From contig NZ_CANLXV010000002.1 in assembly GCF_947495205.1 (NCBI RefSeq), forward strand, positions 235,148-299,147: a stretch of 64,000 nucleotides of DNA. Direction: 5' to 3'. Below, in pieces: positions 17,577 to 27,337 of the stretch; positions within the stretch are counted from its first letter, which is position 1, and every line of letters starts with the position of its first letter. The notes under the pieces are model-generated. The model ran no database searches and had not been told where the DNA came from. It saw nothing but the letters and a program-made list of their open reading frames with translations. Made by a program: the position numbers and the translations under genes. The stretch comes from an uncultured Polaribacter sp. (lineage in GTDB: Bacteria > Bacteroidota > Bacteroidia > Flavobacteriales > Flavobacteriaceae).

Positions 17577-20138
17577 ATGTTATCCAAAAAATTAATAAAA
17601 TACAGTTTCGTATTTCTTTTATATATATGCAGTTTATCTTCTATAACAGGCCAAGTAACATTGTCAACAGATTTTACAGATGATAATCAAAAAAATACAC
17701 CAATACACAATATTTGGTCAATAGCTAACAGAATTAGTCCAACAAATGGTTCAAACGTTCGTCCTGGTCTTAAAATGAATACCGTTAGAATGATTGGTGG
17801 TATCAAAAAAACAGTTAATGGTAAAAATGTAAAAGATTTAGATTTTGATACCTGTTTATACGATTCTATTAACAATACATACGTATATCGATTTCAACCT
17901 TTACTAGACAGGTTAGATAAAATTATCAATTCTCAAACAGAAATTCATCAAATTGTATTAGACCAACCTTCATGGGCCTTTCAACATGGTTATACGTTTA
18001 TTCCAACAGGCACTAGAGATAATGTAAATTTTAGAGAAGATGAGCAAATATCCATTTATGGAAATTCTTTACCACCAAAAGACAAACAAGCTTATCACGA
18101 TTATATAAAAGCTTTAATAACCAAGTTGGTTGATACCTATGGCGAAGAAAAGGTTTTGTCTTGGCGTTTTAGAGTGGGTTCAGAAATTGAAACTCCAGAT
18201 CATTGGTTTGGTACCAAACAAGAGTTTATAGAACATTTTGAAAATACAGAAAAAGCTGTAAGAGCAGTTTTACCAAATGCAAAAATAGGTTTACATACTA
18301 GAGCTCCAGATTTTCTATTTAAAAATGGTACTGTTTTAAATTATAAAGGAGAACCTTTTGCCTCTTTTGCTGCCGATTTAATTGAATATGCTGCAGATAA
18401 TAATTTGCAATATGACTTTTGGGGGGTTTCAGATTATGTAATTTTAGGCCATAGTGGTTTGCGTAATATGAAAGAAAAGTATAACAAATTGTTCGCAGAT
18501 TTAGTAAACCACCCAAAATGGAATGCCAATGCAACCATAGATCTTATGGAATACGCAACTATAACCACAATAGATGGCGCAGATGATAGAGGTTTTATTA
18601 ATGCCGAAACTTCGCATGCAGAAATTGTAGAACTCTATTTTTCTAACATTTATTATAAGAATAAAAACAAAGGCTTAGATTTAATTTACAGATGGGGTAA
18701 TAGAACAGGTTCACAAGACCCACCAGCAATTAGTATGCTAAATGCAATGGATGATAAAATGCTTTACACAACAACTATTTCTGGTAATCCAAAAATAGCT
18801 ACAAATGATATCGATGCATTTTTTGCAAAAAAAGAAGATGTTGCAGAATATGATGTTTTAATTTATAATTACAACAACAATTCTTTAATTTATAGAGAAA
18901 AGGAGACGGTAAATTTGTTTTTCGCATCTACTTTACCAGAAGAAACCACTTTGTATTATAGAAGTATTTCTTATGATAAAACCAACAACAAACTTCAAAA
19001 TTTCTTAATAAATAATTCAAGATTTGTAAAAAATGGTTTTGATGCTAAAGGAAGCCCAGACAGAATTTTAACAGAAGCTGGTTTTGCGGCTTATGAGGCT
19101 TATGAAAACCCAAATCCGCATGAATTTAGCAACTGGAAAAGTATAACAACTACTGCCAAAACCGATGGAAAAGCAGGTTCAATGATAAATACTAATACAG
19201 AAATTGCTTCTTTTGCTTTTCAAAAATTTGAATTTAGAACAGAAGATTATTTTACACAAACCATTACGCCTGCAACTGTGGTTTGGACAACTTCAGAAGA
19301 TTTTTCTCCATGGACAGCTGTTAGTACTGGAATGAATGTAAATACAGAAGATGACAAATTAACGTTAAATTTTTCTAACGGATTTGCATTTCCTATGGCT
19401 GCAAACACAAATTTAAATATCAACTCAGATTTGTATGGTACTTTAGAGTTAGTTGTTAAAAATAACACAGCCGCTTCTAGCATTCAAATGGCAGCAAATA
19501 TACCTGGTACTCAATTTGCTTCTGGTAGATTAAAGATTACAATTCCTAATGACAACCAATGGCATACTATAAATGTAGACTTAACAAATTGGTCTCAATG
19601 GCAAGGTATTATTAAAGAGTTTAAAGTGTATGAAAGAGTAAATACAGGTAGTATGGTTTTTGATAAAATTGAATTTAAACCAAAAGCAAATGCCGAAATT
19701 TTTGATGTAAACATTACAAAAGAAGGTAATGGTTTAATAAATTACAAAAGTGGCACCTCTTTTAACGGACAAGTATTTAATTTAAATGCTATTGCAAATA
19801 GCGATTGGGAGTTTACAGGCTGGACAGGAGATATAGAAAGTACAGAAAACCCATTAACACTTACTGTAAATTCAGATGTAAATATTAAAGCTGTATTTGT
19901 GCAAAAAAGTTTATCCGTAGTTGAAAATCAAGTAAAAGATGCTTTTGTAGTGTATCCAAACCCAAGTAACAATGGCGTTTTTAATCTAAAAAACACAACA
20001 AATCAAAACTGGGAAGTTTACAACATTAATGGTGCTAAATTACTTTCTGGAAATGGAAAAACAATTGATATTTCTAATTTTTCAAAAGGAATGTATATTT
20101 TAAAGATTAAGAATAGTTTTAGCAAATTATTGTATTAA
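17577..20138 (+). CDS. GH39-like glycosidase with binding modules, T9SS-secreted
   Basis: Multidomain secreted enzyme. After a signal peptide (cleavage about residue 26, SSITGQ) comes a clan GH-A TIM barrel resembling GH39 (beta-xylosidase/alpha-L-iduronidase family). Glu203 in RVGSEIE is the likely acid/base, with Glu205 adjacent, and Glu325 in DLMEYA fits the nucleophile. About 560-700 is a beta-sandwich that looks like a carbohydrate-binding module. About 700-770 is a divergent InlB-type B-repeat (GWTGDIE). The last 75 residues (VYPNPSNNG to the end) form a type IX sorting domain, so it is exported across the outer membrane. GH39 enzymes in characterised ulvan PULs act on xylose-containing oligomers; that is the inferred role. 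It opens an operon with its own CAGGATA promoter. Confidence 0.85.
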   Translation: MLSKKLIKYSFVFLLYICSLSSITGQVTLSTDFTDDNQKNTPIHNIWSIANRISPTNGSNVRPGLKMNTVRMIGGIKKTVNGKNVKDLDFDTCLYDSINNTYVYRFQPLLDRLDKIINSQTEIHQIVLDQPSWAFQHGYTFIPTGTRDNVNFREDEQISIYGNSLPPKDKQAYHDYIKALITKLVDTYGEEKVLSWRFRVGSEIETPDHWFGTKQEFIEHFENTEKAVRAVLPNAKIGLHTRAPDFLFKNGTVLNYKGEPFASFAADLIEYAADNNLQYDFWGVSDYVILGHSGLRNMKEKYNKLFADLVNHPKWNANATIDLMEYATITTIDGADDRGFINAETSHAEIVELYFSNIYYKNKNKGLDLIYRWGNRTGSQDPPAISMLNAMDDKMLYTTTISGNPKIATNDIDAFFAKKEDVAEYDVLIYNYNNNSLIYREKETVNLFFASTLPEETTLYYRSISYDKTNNKLQNFLINNSRFVKNGFDAKGSPDRILTEAGFAAYEAYENPNPHEFSNWKSITTTAKTDGKAGSMINTNTEIASFAFQKFEFRTEDYFTQTITPATVVWTTSEDFSPWTAVSTGMNVNTEDDKLTLNFSNGFAFPMAANTNLNINSDLYGTLELVVKNNTAASSIQMAANIPGTQFASGRLKITIPNDNQWHTINVDLTNWSQWQGIIKEFKVYERVNTGSMVFDKIEFKPKANAEIFDVNITKEGNGLINYKSGTSFNGQVFNLNAIANSDWEFTGWTGDIESTENPLTLTVNSDVNIKAVFVQKSLSVVENQVKDAFVVYPNPSNNGVFNLKNTTNQNWEVYNINGAKLLSGNGKTIDISNFSKGMYILKIKNSFSKLLY

Positions 20139-20145
20139 AAGAAAA

Positions 20146-21801
20146 ATGAATGAAGTGTATAAAATATTAAAAGTCATTTTTTTGACATTCTTTTTATTAG
20201 GTTGTAGCTCATCAAAACCAGAGAAAAAAGAAACAAATCAAAAAAAGCCAAATATCGTATTCATATTTGCAGATGATTTAGGTTGGGCAGACGTAAGCAC
20301 TGGTAGTACAAATGGCAACAAAGGTTCTAAAACATATGAAACTCCTGTTATAGACAAATTAGCCTCTCAAGGAATGTCTTTTACCAATGCCTATACCAAC
20401 CAAAATTGTGCACCATCAAGGGCAGCATTAATTAGTGGTCAATATGCAACAGGAGTAGATAATCAGGTCTATAATGTAGGTTCACTAAAAAGACAAGACA
20501 AAAGAACCAAAGGATTTCCTAATGTACTCATAGAACCATTTAAGCAAAAAAAGGTTATTGCAGAAGATGGAATTAATATTTTTGATGTATTAAAAACAAA
20601 AGGATATCGAACTGCTTTAGTAGGCAAAAGTCATGGAACACCACATCCTTTAAAGGGCGATTATGGCATTGATTTACCAGCAGATATTCACCATATTATA
20701 GCAGCACCCATTAACGGAAAAAGAACAAAATCTTTTTATTTAGCGTTGAATTCTGATAAAAAAGGATGGACCTTTAATTCAGAATTTGTAGATAAATATG
20801 CAAATCCCTATGATGAAGAATACATCAACACCGTCTTAAAACCTTATAAAAATCAAGGAGATATATCGCTTTTAAAAGGAACTCCAAAACACCTTACAGA
20901 TGCTATTGGAGATTTTTCTGTAGATTATATTCAAGAAAATGCAAATGCTAAAAATCCATTCTTTTTGTATGTGCCATTTCACGCTGTACATTCAGATGTT
21001 ACTGGCAGAAAAGATTTAACACAAAAGTATCTGAAAAGGGGCTTAAAACCAAGAATTGCAGAATATGCCTCTATGATTGAATTGTTAGACCAAAATGTCG
21101 GAAAAATAAACAATGCTTTAAAAGATCCTAATGGAGATGGTAATAATGAAGACGATATTACTAATAATACCATTTTTATTTTTTATTCTGATAATGGAGG
21201 TCTATTTAACAACACACCTTTAAAAGGTAAAAAAGGAAACTTGACTGAAGGCGGAATTAGAGTACCATTAATTTTTAGATTTCCAAATGTGATAAAAGAA
21301 AAATCAGTAACCAATCAAGCAGTACATTGTATTGATTTTTTACCAACCTTAGCAGCATTAACAGGCGTGGATATTACTTCACTAAAAAAGAAAGATGGAA
21401 GCACACCTAAATATGATGGTGCATCTTTTGCAAAAATTTTAACGGGTGAAGAAAAAAGAATTTCAAGAGAGAATTTATTTTGGCATTTACCAGGATATAT
21501 GGACGAAAGATTTTCCCCATCAACATTAATTCAAAAAAGAATTGAAGACGAATATTACAAACTTTTTTATTTTTACGAAGCAAACGAGTTTGAAATGTAT
21601 AACATCACTAAAGATATTTTTGAAAAAAGAAATATTTTAGAAAACCCTACTTCAGCAGAAATGGAAATTGCTCTAAAAATGAATGCTGATATGTTAGCTT
21701 GGTTAAAAACAAAAAACGCTCCAACAGGAACTTGGGTTAAAAATGGAAAAAAAGTACCTTATCCTAAATTAAATGAAGTTAAAAAATATTTGAATGAGTA
21801 A
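20146..21801 (+). CDS. S1 sulfatase, lipoprotein
   Basis: Type I sulfatase of 551 aa. Lipoprotein signal ends at Cys20 (LLGC). [10 protein letters not shown] is the N-terminal metal-binding segment; Cys88 is in a canonical CAPSR motif ([12 protein letters not shown]); the C-terminal metal site is FYSDNGG followed by [15 protein letters not shown], typical of arylsulfatase-like subfamilies distinct from the iduronate-sulfatase-like enzymes nearby. It therefore probably removes a different sulfate position. It starts 7 bp after the GH39-like gene and its 3' end overlaps the next start by 8 bp, so the two sulfatases are likely translationally coupled. Confidence 0.93.
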   Translation: MNEVYKILKVIFLTFFLLGCSSSKPEKKETNQKKPNIVFIFADDLGWADVSTGSTNGNKGSKTYETPVIDKLASQGMSFTNAYTNQNCAPSRAALISGQYATGVDNQVYNVGSLKRQDKRTKGFPNVLIEPFKQKKVIAEDGINIFDVLKTKGYRTALVGKSHGTPHPLKGDYGIDLPADIHHIIAAPINGKRTKSFYLALNSDKKGWTFNSEFVDKYANPYDEEYINTVLKPYKNQGDISLLKGTPKHLTDAIGDFSVDYIQENANAKNPFFLYVPFHAVHSDVTGRKDLTQKYLKRGLKPRIAEYASMIELLDQNVGKINNALKDPNGDGNNEDDITNNTIFIFYSDNGGLFNNTPLKGKKGNLTEGGIRVPLIFRFPNVIKEKSVTNQAVHCIDFLPTLAALTGVDITSLKKKDGSTPKYDGASFAKILTGEEKRISRENLFWHLPGYMDERFSPSTLIQKRIEDEYYKLFYFYEANEFEMYNITKDIFEKRNILENPTSAEMEIALKMNADMLAWLKTKNAPTGTWVKNGKKVPYPKLNEVKKYLNE

Positions 21802-23206
21802 AATTTACCTCTATTTCATTGGTTTCTTAATTCTTTTTACCGCTTGTAAAGTTCAAAAAAAAGAAGCTATACATACAGCAGATCACAAACCAAAAAACAT
21901 CTTATTTATTGCTGTTGATGATTTGCGACCTGAACTTAATTTTTATGGGGCAAAACACATTAAATCTCCAAATTTAGACAAATTAGCTTCACAAAGTTTG
22001 GTGTTTAACAAGGCGTATTGCAACATCCCTGTTTGTGGTGCATCAAGAGCAAGCTTGCTTACAGGTGCAAGACCAACAAGAAATAGATTTATAGACCATA
22101 ATACAAAAAAGGATGAAGATTATCCTAATGGAATTTCACTTCCACAATTATTAAAACAAAACGGATACACCACCATTTCTAACGGAAAAATTTATCATCA
22201 TAAAAATGATGATAAAAATGCTTGGAATGAGATTTGGCAACCTGCAAGACGTTGGAGATACGCTACAGAAAAAGGTTTTGAATTTCGTAAAAAACAAGGT
22301 AGAGGAATGCCAACTGAAAATGCAGCAACAGCAGACTCTACTTATTTAGATGGAAAGTTAGCTCTAAAAGTAATAAAAGATTTACAAAAGCTAAAACAAT
22401 CTAACCAACCCTTCTTTTTAACAATGGGAGTTGTAAAACCACATTTGCCTTTTAATGCGCCAAAAAAATATTGGGATTTGTATGATAGAAATGAAATTGA
22501 ACTTCCTGTAAGTTATCAACAACCTAAAACAACTCCTAAAGCAGCCTTTCATAATTTTGGAGAACTACGAAAATATGCAACAATTCCTAAAAAAGGAGAT
22601 TTACCTGAAGATTTAGCAAAAGAATTAATTCACGGTTATTATGCCTGTGTAAGTTATGTTGATGCCCAAATTGGTTTGGTTTTAGATGAATTAAAACGTT
22701 TAGAATTAGAAGACGACACTATTGTAATTCTTTGGGGAGATCATGGTTGGAATTTAGGAGACCACAAGTTATGGAGCAAGCATGTAACTTTTGAAACTGC
22801 TTTAAGAACTCCTTTAGTTATTAAAGTTCCTGGAAAAACAAAAGGAACAAAAACAGAAGCTATTACAGAGTATATAGACGTGTATCCTAGTTTAGCCGAA
22901 TTGGTTGGCTTAGAAGTTCCAAACACAGTAGAAGGTAAAAGTTTTGTACCAATTATTAACGGAGAAAGTTCTCAAAAAGATTGGGCAGTTAGTAAATTTA
23001 AAGATGCTGTAACTTTAATTAAAGGCGATTTATTTTATACAGAATGGACAAAAGATGATGGTATTGCTTATGCCAGAATGTTGTTTGACCATAAAACGGA
23101 TCCATTAGAATTAGATAATTTAGCAGAAAAACCAGCCTACAAAGAAAAAGTAAAAGCACTTGCTTTAGAATTAAGAACAAAATGGGGAAAAGATTTTTTG
23201 AAATAA
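21794..23206 (+). CDS. S1 sulfatase, iduronate-2-sulfatase-like, lipoprotein
   Basis: Type I sulfatase of the iduronate-2-sulfatase-like (S1_7-like) group. Lipoprotein signal ends at Cys18 (LFTAC). VDDLRPEL, then Cys81 in CGASR (Ala variant of C-x-P/A-x-R, functional in known sulfatases), NGKIYHH, and [18 protein letters not shown] are conserved active-site segments. [17 protein letters not shown] is typical of the subgroup. It overlaps the upstream sulfatase by 8 bp and is followed 7 bp later by a heparinase-like lyase, suggesting paired desulfation and lyase steps on the same oligomers. Confidence 0.93.
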   Translation: MSKIYLYFIGFLILFTACKVQKKEAIHTADHKPKNILFIAVDDLRPELNFYGAKHIKSPNLDKLASQSLVFNKAYCNIPVCGASRASLLTGARPTRNRFIDHNTKKDEDYPNGISLPQLLKQNGYTTISNGKIYHHKNDDKNAWNEIWQPARRWRYATEKGFEFRKKQGRGMPTENAATADSTYLDGKLALKVIKDLQKLKQSNQPFFLTMGVVKPHLPFNAPKKYWDLYDRNEIELPVSYQQPKTTPKAAFHNFGELRKYATIPKKGDLPEDLAKELIHGYYACVSYVDAQIGLVLDELKRLELEDDTIVILWGDHGWNLGDHKLWSKHVTFETALRTPLVIKVPGKTKGTKTEAITEYIDVYPSLAELVGLEVPNTVEGKSFVPIINGESSQKDWAVSKFKDAVTLIKGDLFYTEWTKDDGIAYARMLFDHKTDPLELDNLAEKPAYKEKVKALALELRTKWGKDFLK

Positions 23207-23213
23207 AACAACT

Positions 23214-25697
23214 ATGAATTTTATAAAAAACAACATAACGTTACTGCTATTCATAGCCATTTCTTTTTATGGAAGAACGTATGGTCAAAAAGTAGAACGT
23301 CCTTTTATTTTAGTAAAGGCTTCAGAAAGACAAACAGTTTTAGATAAAATTAAAACAGCACCTTGGGCATCTAAAATTTATAAAAATCTAAAAGAAAAAA
23401 CAGATTTACAAATCGATGATTTTTACCAAAGCCCAAAAAAATACCTTAAAAATCTGCCTTTTAATTGGCTAGAAGGAAAAGAAAACGACTTCCCTCCTTT
23501 TTTGAAAACAGATCATGTAGAAAACGGAAAACATAAAAACTTAGACAATGCTACGGATAAAGAATGGGCTCCAGCAGCAGCGCTAATTAACTATTTGCAA
23601 ATCGGTATAGATTGTGGCACAATGTATTTTATTACGCAAGATGAAAAATACGCGTATATGGCAAGTAGTATTTTGTATTCTTTTGTAAAATCTGTGCAGA
23701 AATCCAAATTATCAGATTGGCATGGTAGAGGTGGTTGGTTATTTCCTTATGATGGTTTTAGAGAAGTGCGTGTAATTGGTTATAAAGTTCCGTTAGTTTA
23801 TGATTTTGTGGCAAATTATCTTAAAAATGGAGGAAATGCATTTGATATCATTCAAAATAAAAAAGTATCTTTTCCTATTGATGAACTTCAAAACGTATGC
23901 AGAACTTATGCAGATATTACTATAAATTATGGGCATACTGGTTCTAATCATTCCGTTTTAGAAGCACCAAGTTTGGTCTATAATGCTTTGGCTATGGATG
24001 ATAAAAATGAACGCGAAAAATTATTGTCTTATTTTTTAACGGAAAACACAGAAAACCAAGACGCCCTAAACGTAATGGCAAAAAATTTTAAAAATAAAGG
24101 CAATATTTGGCCAGAAACATCGGGTTATTTAAATCATTCTACATCAATTTTAACCAAATTAATGCTGGTTATAAGCAGGTATAATCCTGATTTAAATTTA
24201 GCAAAACAATACCAAAACATTTTATTTGCTTTACCAAGGTTAGATTATTTTGTATATCCAAATAACGAAATTGTAAGATGGGGAGATGGAAAAAGAAAAG
24301 GAAGCGCACCTTACAAAGCTTTTGACAATGCATATACCTTGGCAAAAATGTATAATTTAGAAGAAATTACACAAGAAATTGGATCACTTTTAAAAAATGC
24401 AATCCAAAAAGGGAAATACAAAAGAAATGAAATAGAGGCCTTATTTTGGCACAATACTGTTGATGAAAAACCAGTTGCCATACAACTGCCAAGAACAGAC
24501 AGAGTATACCATGCAGGTATTGTAATGCAAAGAAACATAAGCAGTACAAAAAACCCTAAAGATGGTTTAATGGGTTTTGTTGGTGGAGCAGCCATGGTAC
24601 ATGGTCATGCAGAAGGTATGAACATAGAGTTGTACGGAGAAGGACAAGTTTTAGGAGTAGATAATGGAAATGGTAAATACGGCAAAGATATTCATGAAAA
24701 TTACTCCAGAATATTTGCTGCACATAATGCAGTAATTGTAAACGGAGCTTCACAAGGTGAAGGAGGTTGGGTAAATTTAGGAATGAACACGGTTCAGTTG
24801 ATTTCAGTAGAACCTAAAGTTGGGGAAAAAGGGGTTGCACCAAACTTTTCTTTCAGTCAAACTAGTTTTGAAGATACTGGTGGAGATAAAGCAGAAGCAA
24901 CTCAAGAAAGAACTTTAGGCTTAATTAGAACATCGCCAACAACTGGTTATTATGTTGATGTATTTCGTTCTAAATCTAAATTACCAAATGAATATCATGA
25001 TTATTTGTATCATAACATTGGTGATAAACTAGTTTTTTCTAACGAAGATTTAAAGCTAAAAAAGACACCAAATAGATACATGGAAAGTGCTCGTTTAAAA
25101 TGGACAAGAAGATCTTATAGAAATCCAGGATGGCACTTTTTTAAAGATGTAAAAACTTCTAAAGCATATGCTAATACTGTAAAAGCTACTTTTAATGTAA
25201 AAAAGTTAAAAGGAGATGATTTGTTTATGCAATTGCATATGCCAGGTTTTCAAAACAGAACGTACACCAAAGTAAAGGCACCACACACTTTTAAGGCTCC
25301 AAAACCTTATGATAAATTGCCAACACCAACACTTGTAATAAGAAATCATGGAGAGGCTTGGAAAAACCCATTTGTAGTAGTTTATGAGCCTTATAATGAA
25401 AAAGAAAAACCAACCATACAATCAGTTGTAAAATTAGAGCAAAATGGTATTTATAAAGGATTAGTGATAGAAAGTAAAACTCCTAATGCACATTTATTTC
25501 AATATGTAATTACGCAATCTAAAAACCAAGTTTTTAAAAATAAAGACATTTATTTTAAAGGATCTTATGCGGTTATTACTTTAAATGAAAACAAAACCTT
25601 ACAAAGTATTTACATAGGTGAAGGCGATAAATTAATCTTCAAAAACACAGAAATTACTACTAATTCTTCAAAAGCATATTTTAAATCTTATCATTAA
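23214..25697 (+). CDS. Heparinase II/III-like polysaccharide lyase (PL40-like ulvan lyase candidate)
   Basis: Large two-domain lyase of the heparinase II/III type. After a Sec signal peptide (about 1-24, GRTYGQ), residues about 30-430 form an alpha/alpha toroid, including GHTGSNHS (Asn245-His246), and about 450-800 form beta-sandwiches. GHAEGMNIELYGEGQ (His465) and ENYSRIFAAHNAV are conserved in heparinase-like C-terminal domains. No lipobox or T9SS tail is visible, so it is probably periplasmic. Architecture and context resemble the F. agariphila ulvan lyase later placed in PL40; that placement is from memory and needs a profile search. It ends the second plus-strand operon and faces a bidirectional terminator. 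Confidence 0.78.
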   Translation: MNFIKNNITLLLFIAISFYGRTYGQKVERPFILVKASERQTVLDKIKTAPWASKIYKNLKEKTDLQIDDFYQSPKKYLKNLPFNWLEGKENDFPPFLKTDHVENGKHKNLDNATDKEWAPAAALINYLQIGIDCGTMYFITQDEKYAYMASSILYSFVKSVQKSKLSDWHGRGGWLFPYDGFREVRVIGYKVPLVYDFVANYLKNGGNAFDIIQNKKVSFPIDELQNVCRTYADITINYGHTGSNHSVLEAPSLVYNALAMDDKNEREKLLSYFLTENTENQDALNVMAKNFKNKGNIWPETSGYLNHSTSILTKLMLVISRYNPDLNLAKQYQNILFALPRLDYFVYPNNEIVRWGDGKRKGSAPYKAFDNAYTLAKMYNLEEITQEIGSLLKNAIQKGKYKRNEIEALFWHNTVDEKPVAIQLPRTDRVYHAGIVMQRNISSTKNPKDGLMGFVGGAAMVHGHAEGMNIELYGEGQVLGVDNGNGKYGKDIHENYSRIFAAHNAVIVNGASQGEGGWVNLGMNTVQLISVEPKVGEKGVAPNFSFSQTSFEDTGGDKAEATQERTLGLIRTSPTTGYYVDVFRSKSKLPNEYHDYLYHNIGDKLVFSNEDLKLKKTPNRYMESARLKWTRRSYRNPGWHFFKDVKTSKAYANTVKATFNVKKLKGDDLFMQLHMPGFQNRTYTKVKAPHTFKAPKPYDKLPTPTLVIRNHGEAWKNPFVVVYEPYNEKEKPTIQSVVKLEQNGIYKGLVIESKTPNAHLFQYVITQSKNQVFKNKDIYFKGSYAVITLNENKTLQSIYIGEGDKLIFKNTEITTNSSKAYFKSYH

Positions 25698-25798
25698 AAA
25701 AGTATATTGTAGCATTTTTTGGGTTTTACAATTGTTTCTCAAATACAATTAATTGCAACTTTTAAAAAAGTTTTAGCACCCGAAAATTCTTAAAAATA

Positions 25799-25829
25799 AA
25801 AACTCAGGATTTATTAATCCTGAGTTTTT
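25799..25829. terminator. Bidirectional intrinsic terminator between convergent operons
   Basis: Perfect inverted repeat: arms 25799-25811 (AAAACTCAGGATT) and 25816-25828 with a 4-base loop, flanked by A-run and T-run on opposite sides, so it can stop transcription from both directions. It lies between the convergent heparinase-like lyase gene and the DUF1080 gene. The remainder of 25698-25891 shows nothing else. Confidence 0.85.
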
Positions 25830-25891
25830 AAAACCAACACACTTGTTAGTTTAGTGTCTAAATCATCCTTAGAGAATAAAATATATTTTGG

Positions 25892-26656
25892 TTACTTCAG
25901 TTTTTTTAGTAGGATGTTTTTATACTCCACCTTCATTGGTGGCCCCACATGAACTTGAACACCAATAAAACCTTTATTAGACCTATTTATTTCATCCAAA
26001 TCTTTAACTTCACTCATTAAAACACCATTTACATAGTGCTGCATTAGGTTATCTTTTACTATTAAATGCATGTTGTTCCAATCATTATCTTTAATAACCG
26101 CTTTTAATTCTTTTTTGTTTCCTAAAGAATTTACTACACTTCTGGTTTGCCAACAGTTTCTTTTTACGTTTTTTCTAATATTTGAAGTTGGTATGCTATC
26201 TGGCATTGTTTCAATAATAACTTTTTCGCCAATGTAAGCTAGCGTAGTACGCTTTTTCTCTTCGTAATTTTGTCCTACAAATCGTTTTTTACCATCAATA
26301 TCAGATTGATAACCTCTTAAAGCAAAAGGCTTATTTTTAATCTTTTCACTTCTGTAATTTACGCCACTATTTCCAGATTTTGAAATTCTATAGGCCAATT
26401 TTAATTCAAAATTAGCAGGTTGCTCTTTTTCATAAATCACAAAAGAGTTGCTTTTTAAAATAGTTTCTGGGGTAACCTCTCCAATTAAAATACCATCTTT
26501 TACAGACCAATACGTTTTATCTCCACTCCAACCTTCTAGGTTTTCACCATTAAAAATAGGTGTAAAGTCATTATCGTTTTTATTTTCACAAGCTAAAAAG
26601 CAGACGATAAAACAAGCTGATAATACATATAAGGTTAAATATTGAATTCTTCTCAT
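25892..26656 (-). CDS. DUF1080 (3-keto-disaccharide hydrolase domain) lipoprotein
   Basis: Small lipoprotein (signal ends at Cys23, FLACEN) made of a single DUF1080/PF06439 concanavalin-like domain: IFNGENLEGWSG at the start, GNSGVNYRS and YVNGVLMSEV in the middle, GFIGVQVHVGPPMKVEYKNI at the end. Some family members hydrolyse 3-keto-glycosides formed in oxidative glycoside cleavage; many have no tested function. It is the last gene of the minus-strand unit starting at 29944, 81 bp downstream of an unknown gene. A role in trimming or binding PUL oligosaccharides is an inference. Confidence 0.82.
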   Translation of the reverse strand: MRRIQYLTLYVLSACFIVCFLACENKNDNDFTPIFNGENLEGWSGDKTYWSVKDGILIGEVTPETILKSNSFVIYEKEQPANFELKLAYRISKSGNSGVNYRSEKIKNKPFALRGYQSDIDGKKRFVGQNYEEKKRTTLAYIGEKVIIETMPDSIPTSNIRKNVKRNCWQTRSVVNSLGNKKELKAVIKDNDWNNMHLIVKDNLMQHYVNGVLMSEVKDLDEINRSNKGFIGVQVHVGPPMKVEYKNILLKKLK

Positions 26657-26737
26657 TGTTGTTTTTTTAATGTTTATTTCTCTTTTTTACCTCTACTTAA
26701 ATATACTGTGTATTAAGATTAAATTAATTTTGAAATT

Positions 26738-27334
26738 TTATAATTTAATCAAACTTTTCGGCTTTAATTTGACTTCTTTTTGGTTTGGTAATTTAACAGG
26801 CTTTATTTCAGGAATTCCAAATTTAATACTACTCTTGGCATTGGTATAAATATCTTTCATAATTAAATTTATAAAAGTTTCTTCGGCTTCAGCAGCATTA
26901 GTATAACCATTAATTTCATAAGTAACAGTATAAATTATTTTTCCTGTAACATTTGTCTTTATAGATGTTAAAGCTGTATTTGATTTAAAACTTTGTTTAA
27001 TTTTTTTTGTAAAATCTGCATTGCAAGACTTTGAAAAAAGGCTATTATTGATCTTAATATTATCATCACTCAAATCAATAATTAAAGGATTTTTTGTGTT
27101 TGTATCTCCAATTTTCTTTCCTTTATAAGTAACTAAAATATCAATATTTTTAAATAATATTTCTTCATTAGAATCATTAATTCTACTAATATTTTTAGTC
27201 CCATTCCATTTACTTTCAAGTTTTTTATTCAAACTTGATGAAACAGAAGAATTTTTAAAATTTGATTGAATAAAAAAATAAAATCCTAAGATAGAAAACA
27301 CAATAATTGATAGTATCAGCACTTTCTTTTTCAT
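26738..27334 (-). CDS. Hypothetical membrane-anchored protein
   Basis: I do not recognise this protein. It has 198 residues with one N-terminal hydrophobic segment (about 4-24, VLILSIIVFSILGFYFF) that can be an uncleaved signal anchor; the rest is Lys- and Asn-rich and would be periplasmic. A middle segment resembles a small mixed alpha/beta or beta domain (VTGKIIYTVTYEINGY). No lipobox, no catalytic motif. It begins 3 bp after the stop of the upstream sulfatase gene, so it is expressed with it; a helper for the sulfatase or for the surface binding protein is possible but unsupported. Confidence 0.6.
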   Translation of the reverse strand: MKKKVLILSIIVFSILGFYFFIQSNFKNSSVSSSLNKKLESKWNGTKNISRINDSNEEILFKNIDILVTYKGKKIGDTNTKNPLIIDLSDDNIKINNSLFSKSCNADFTKKIKQSFKSNTALTSIKTNVTGKIIYTVTYEINGYTNAAEAEETFINLIMKDIYTNAKSSIKFGIPEIKPVKLPNQKEVKLKPKSLIKL

Positions 27335-27337
27335 CTT

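Noticed and set aside
25801..25828. CAGGAT sequence in the gap between convergent operons
   Set aside because: It is part of the perfect stem of a bidirectional terminator, has no start codon downstream and no -7 element at 20 bp.
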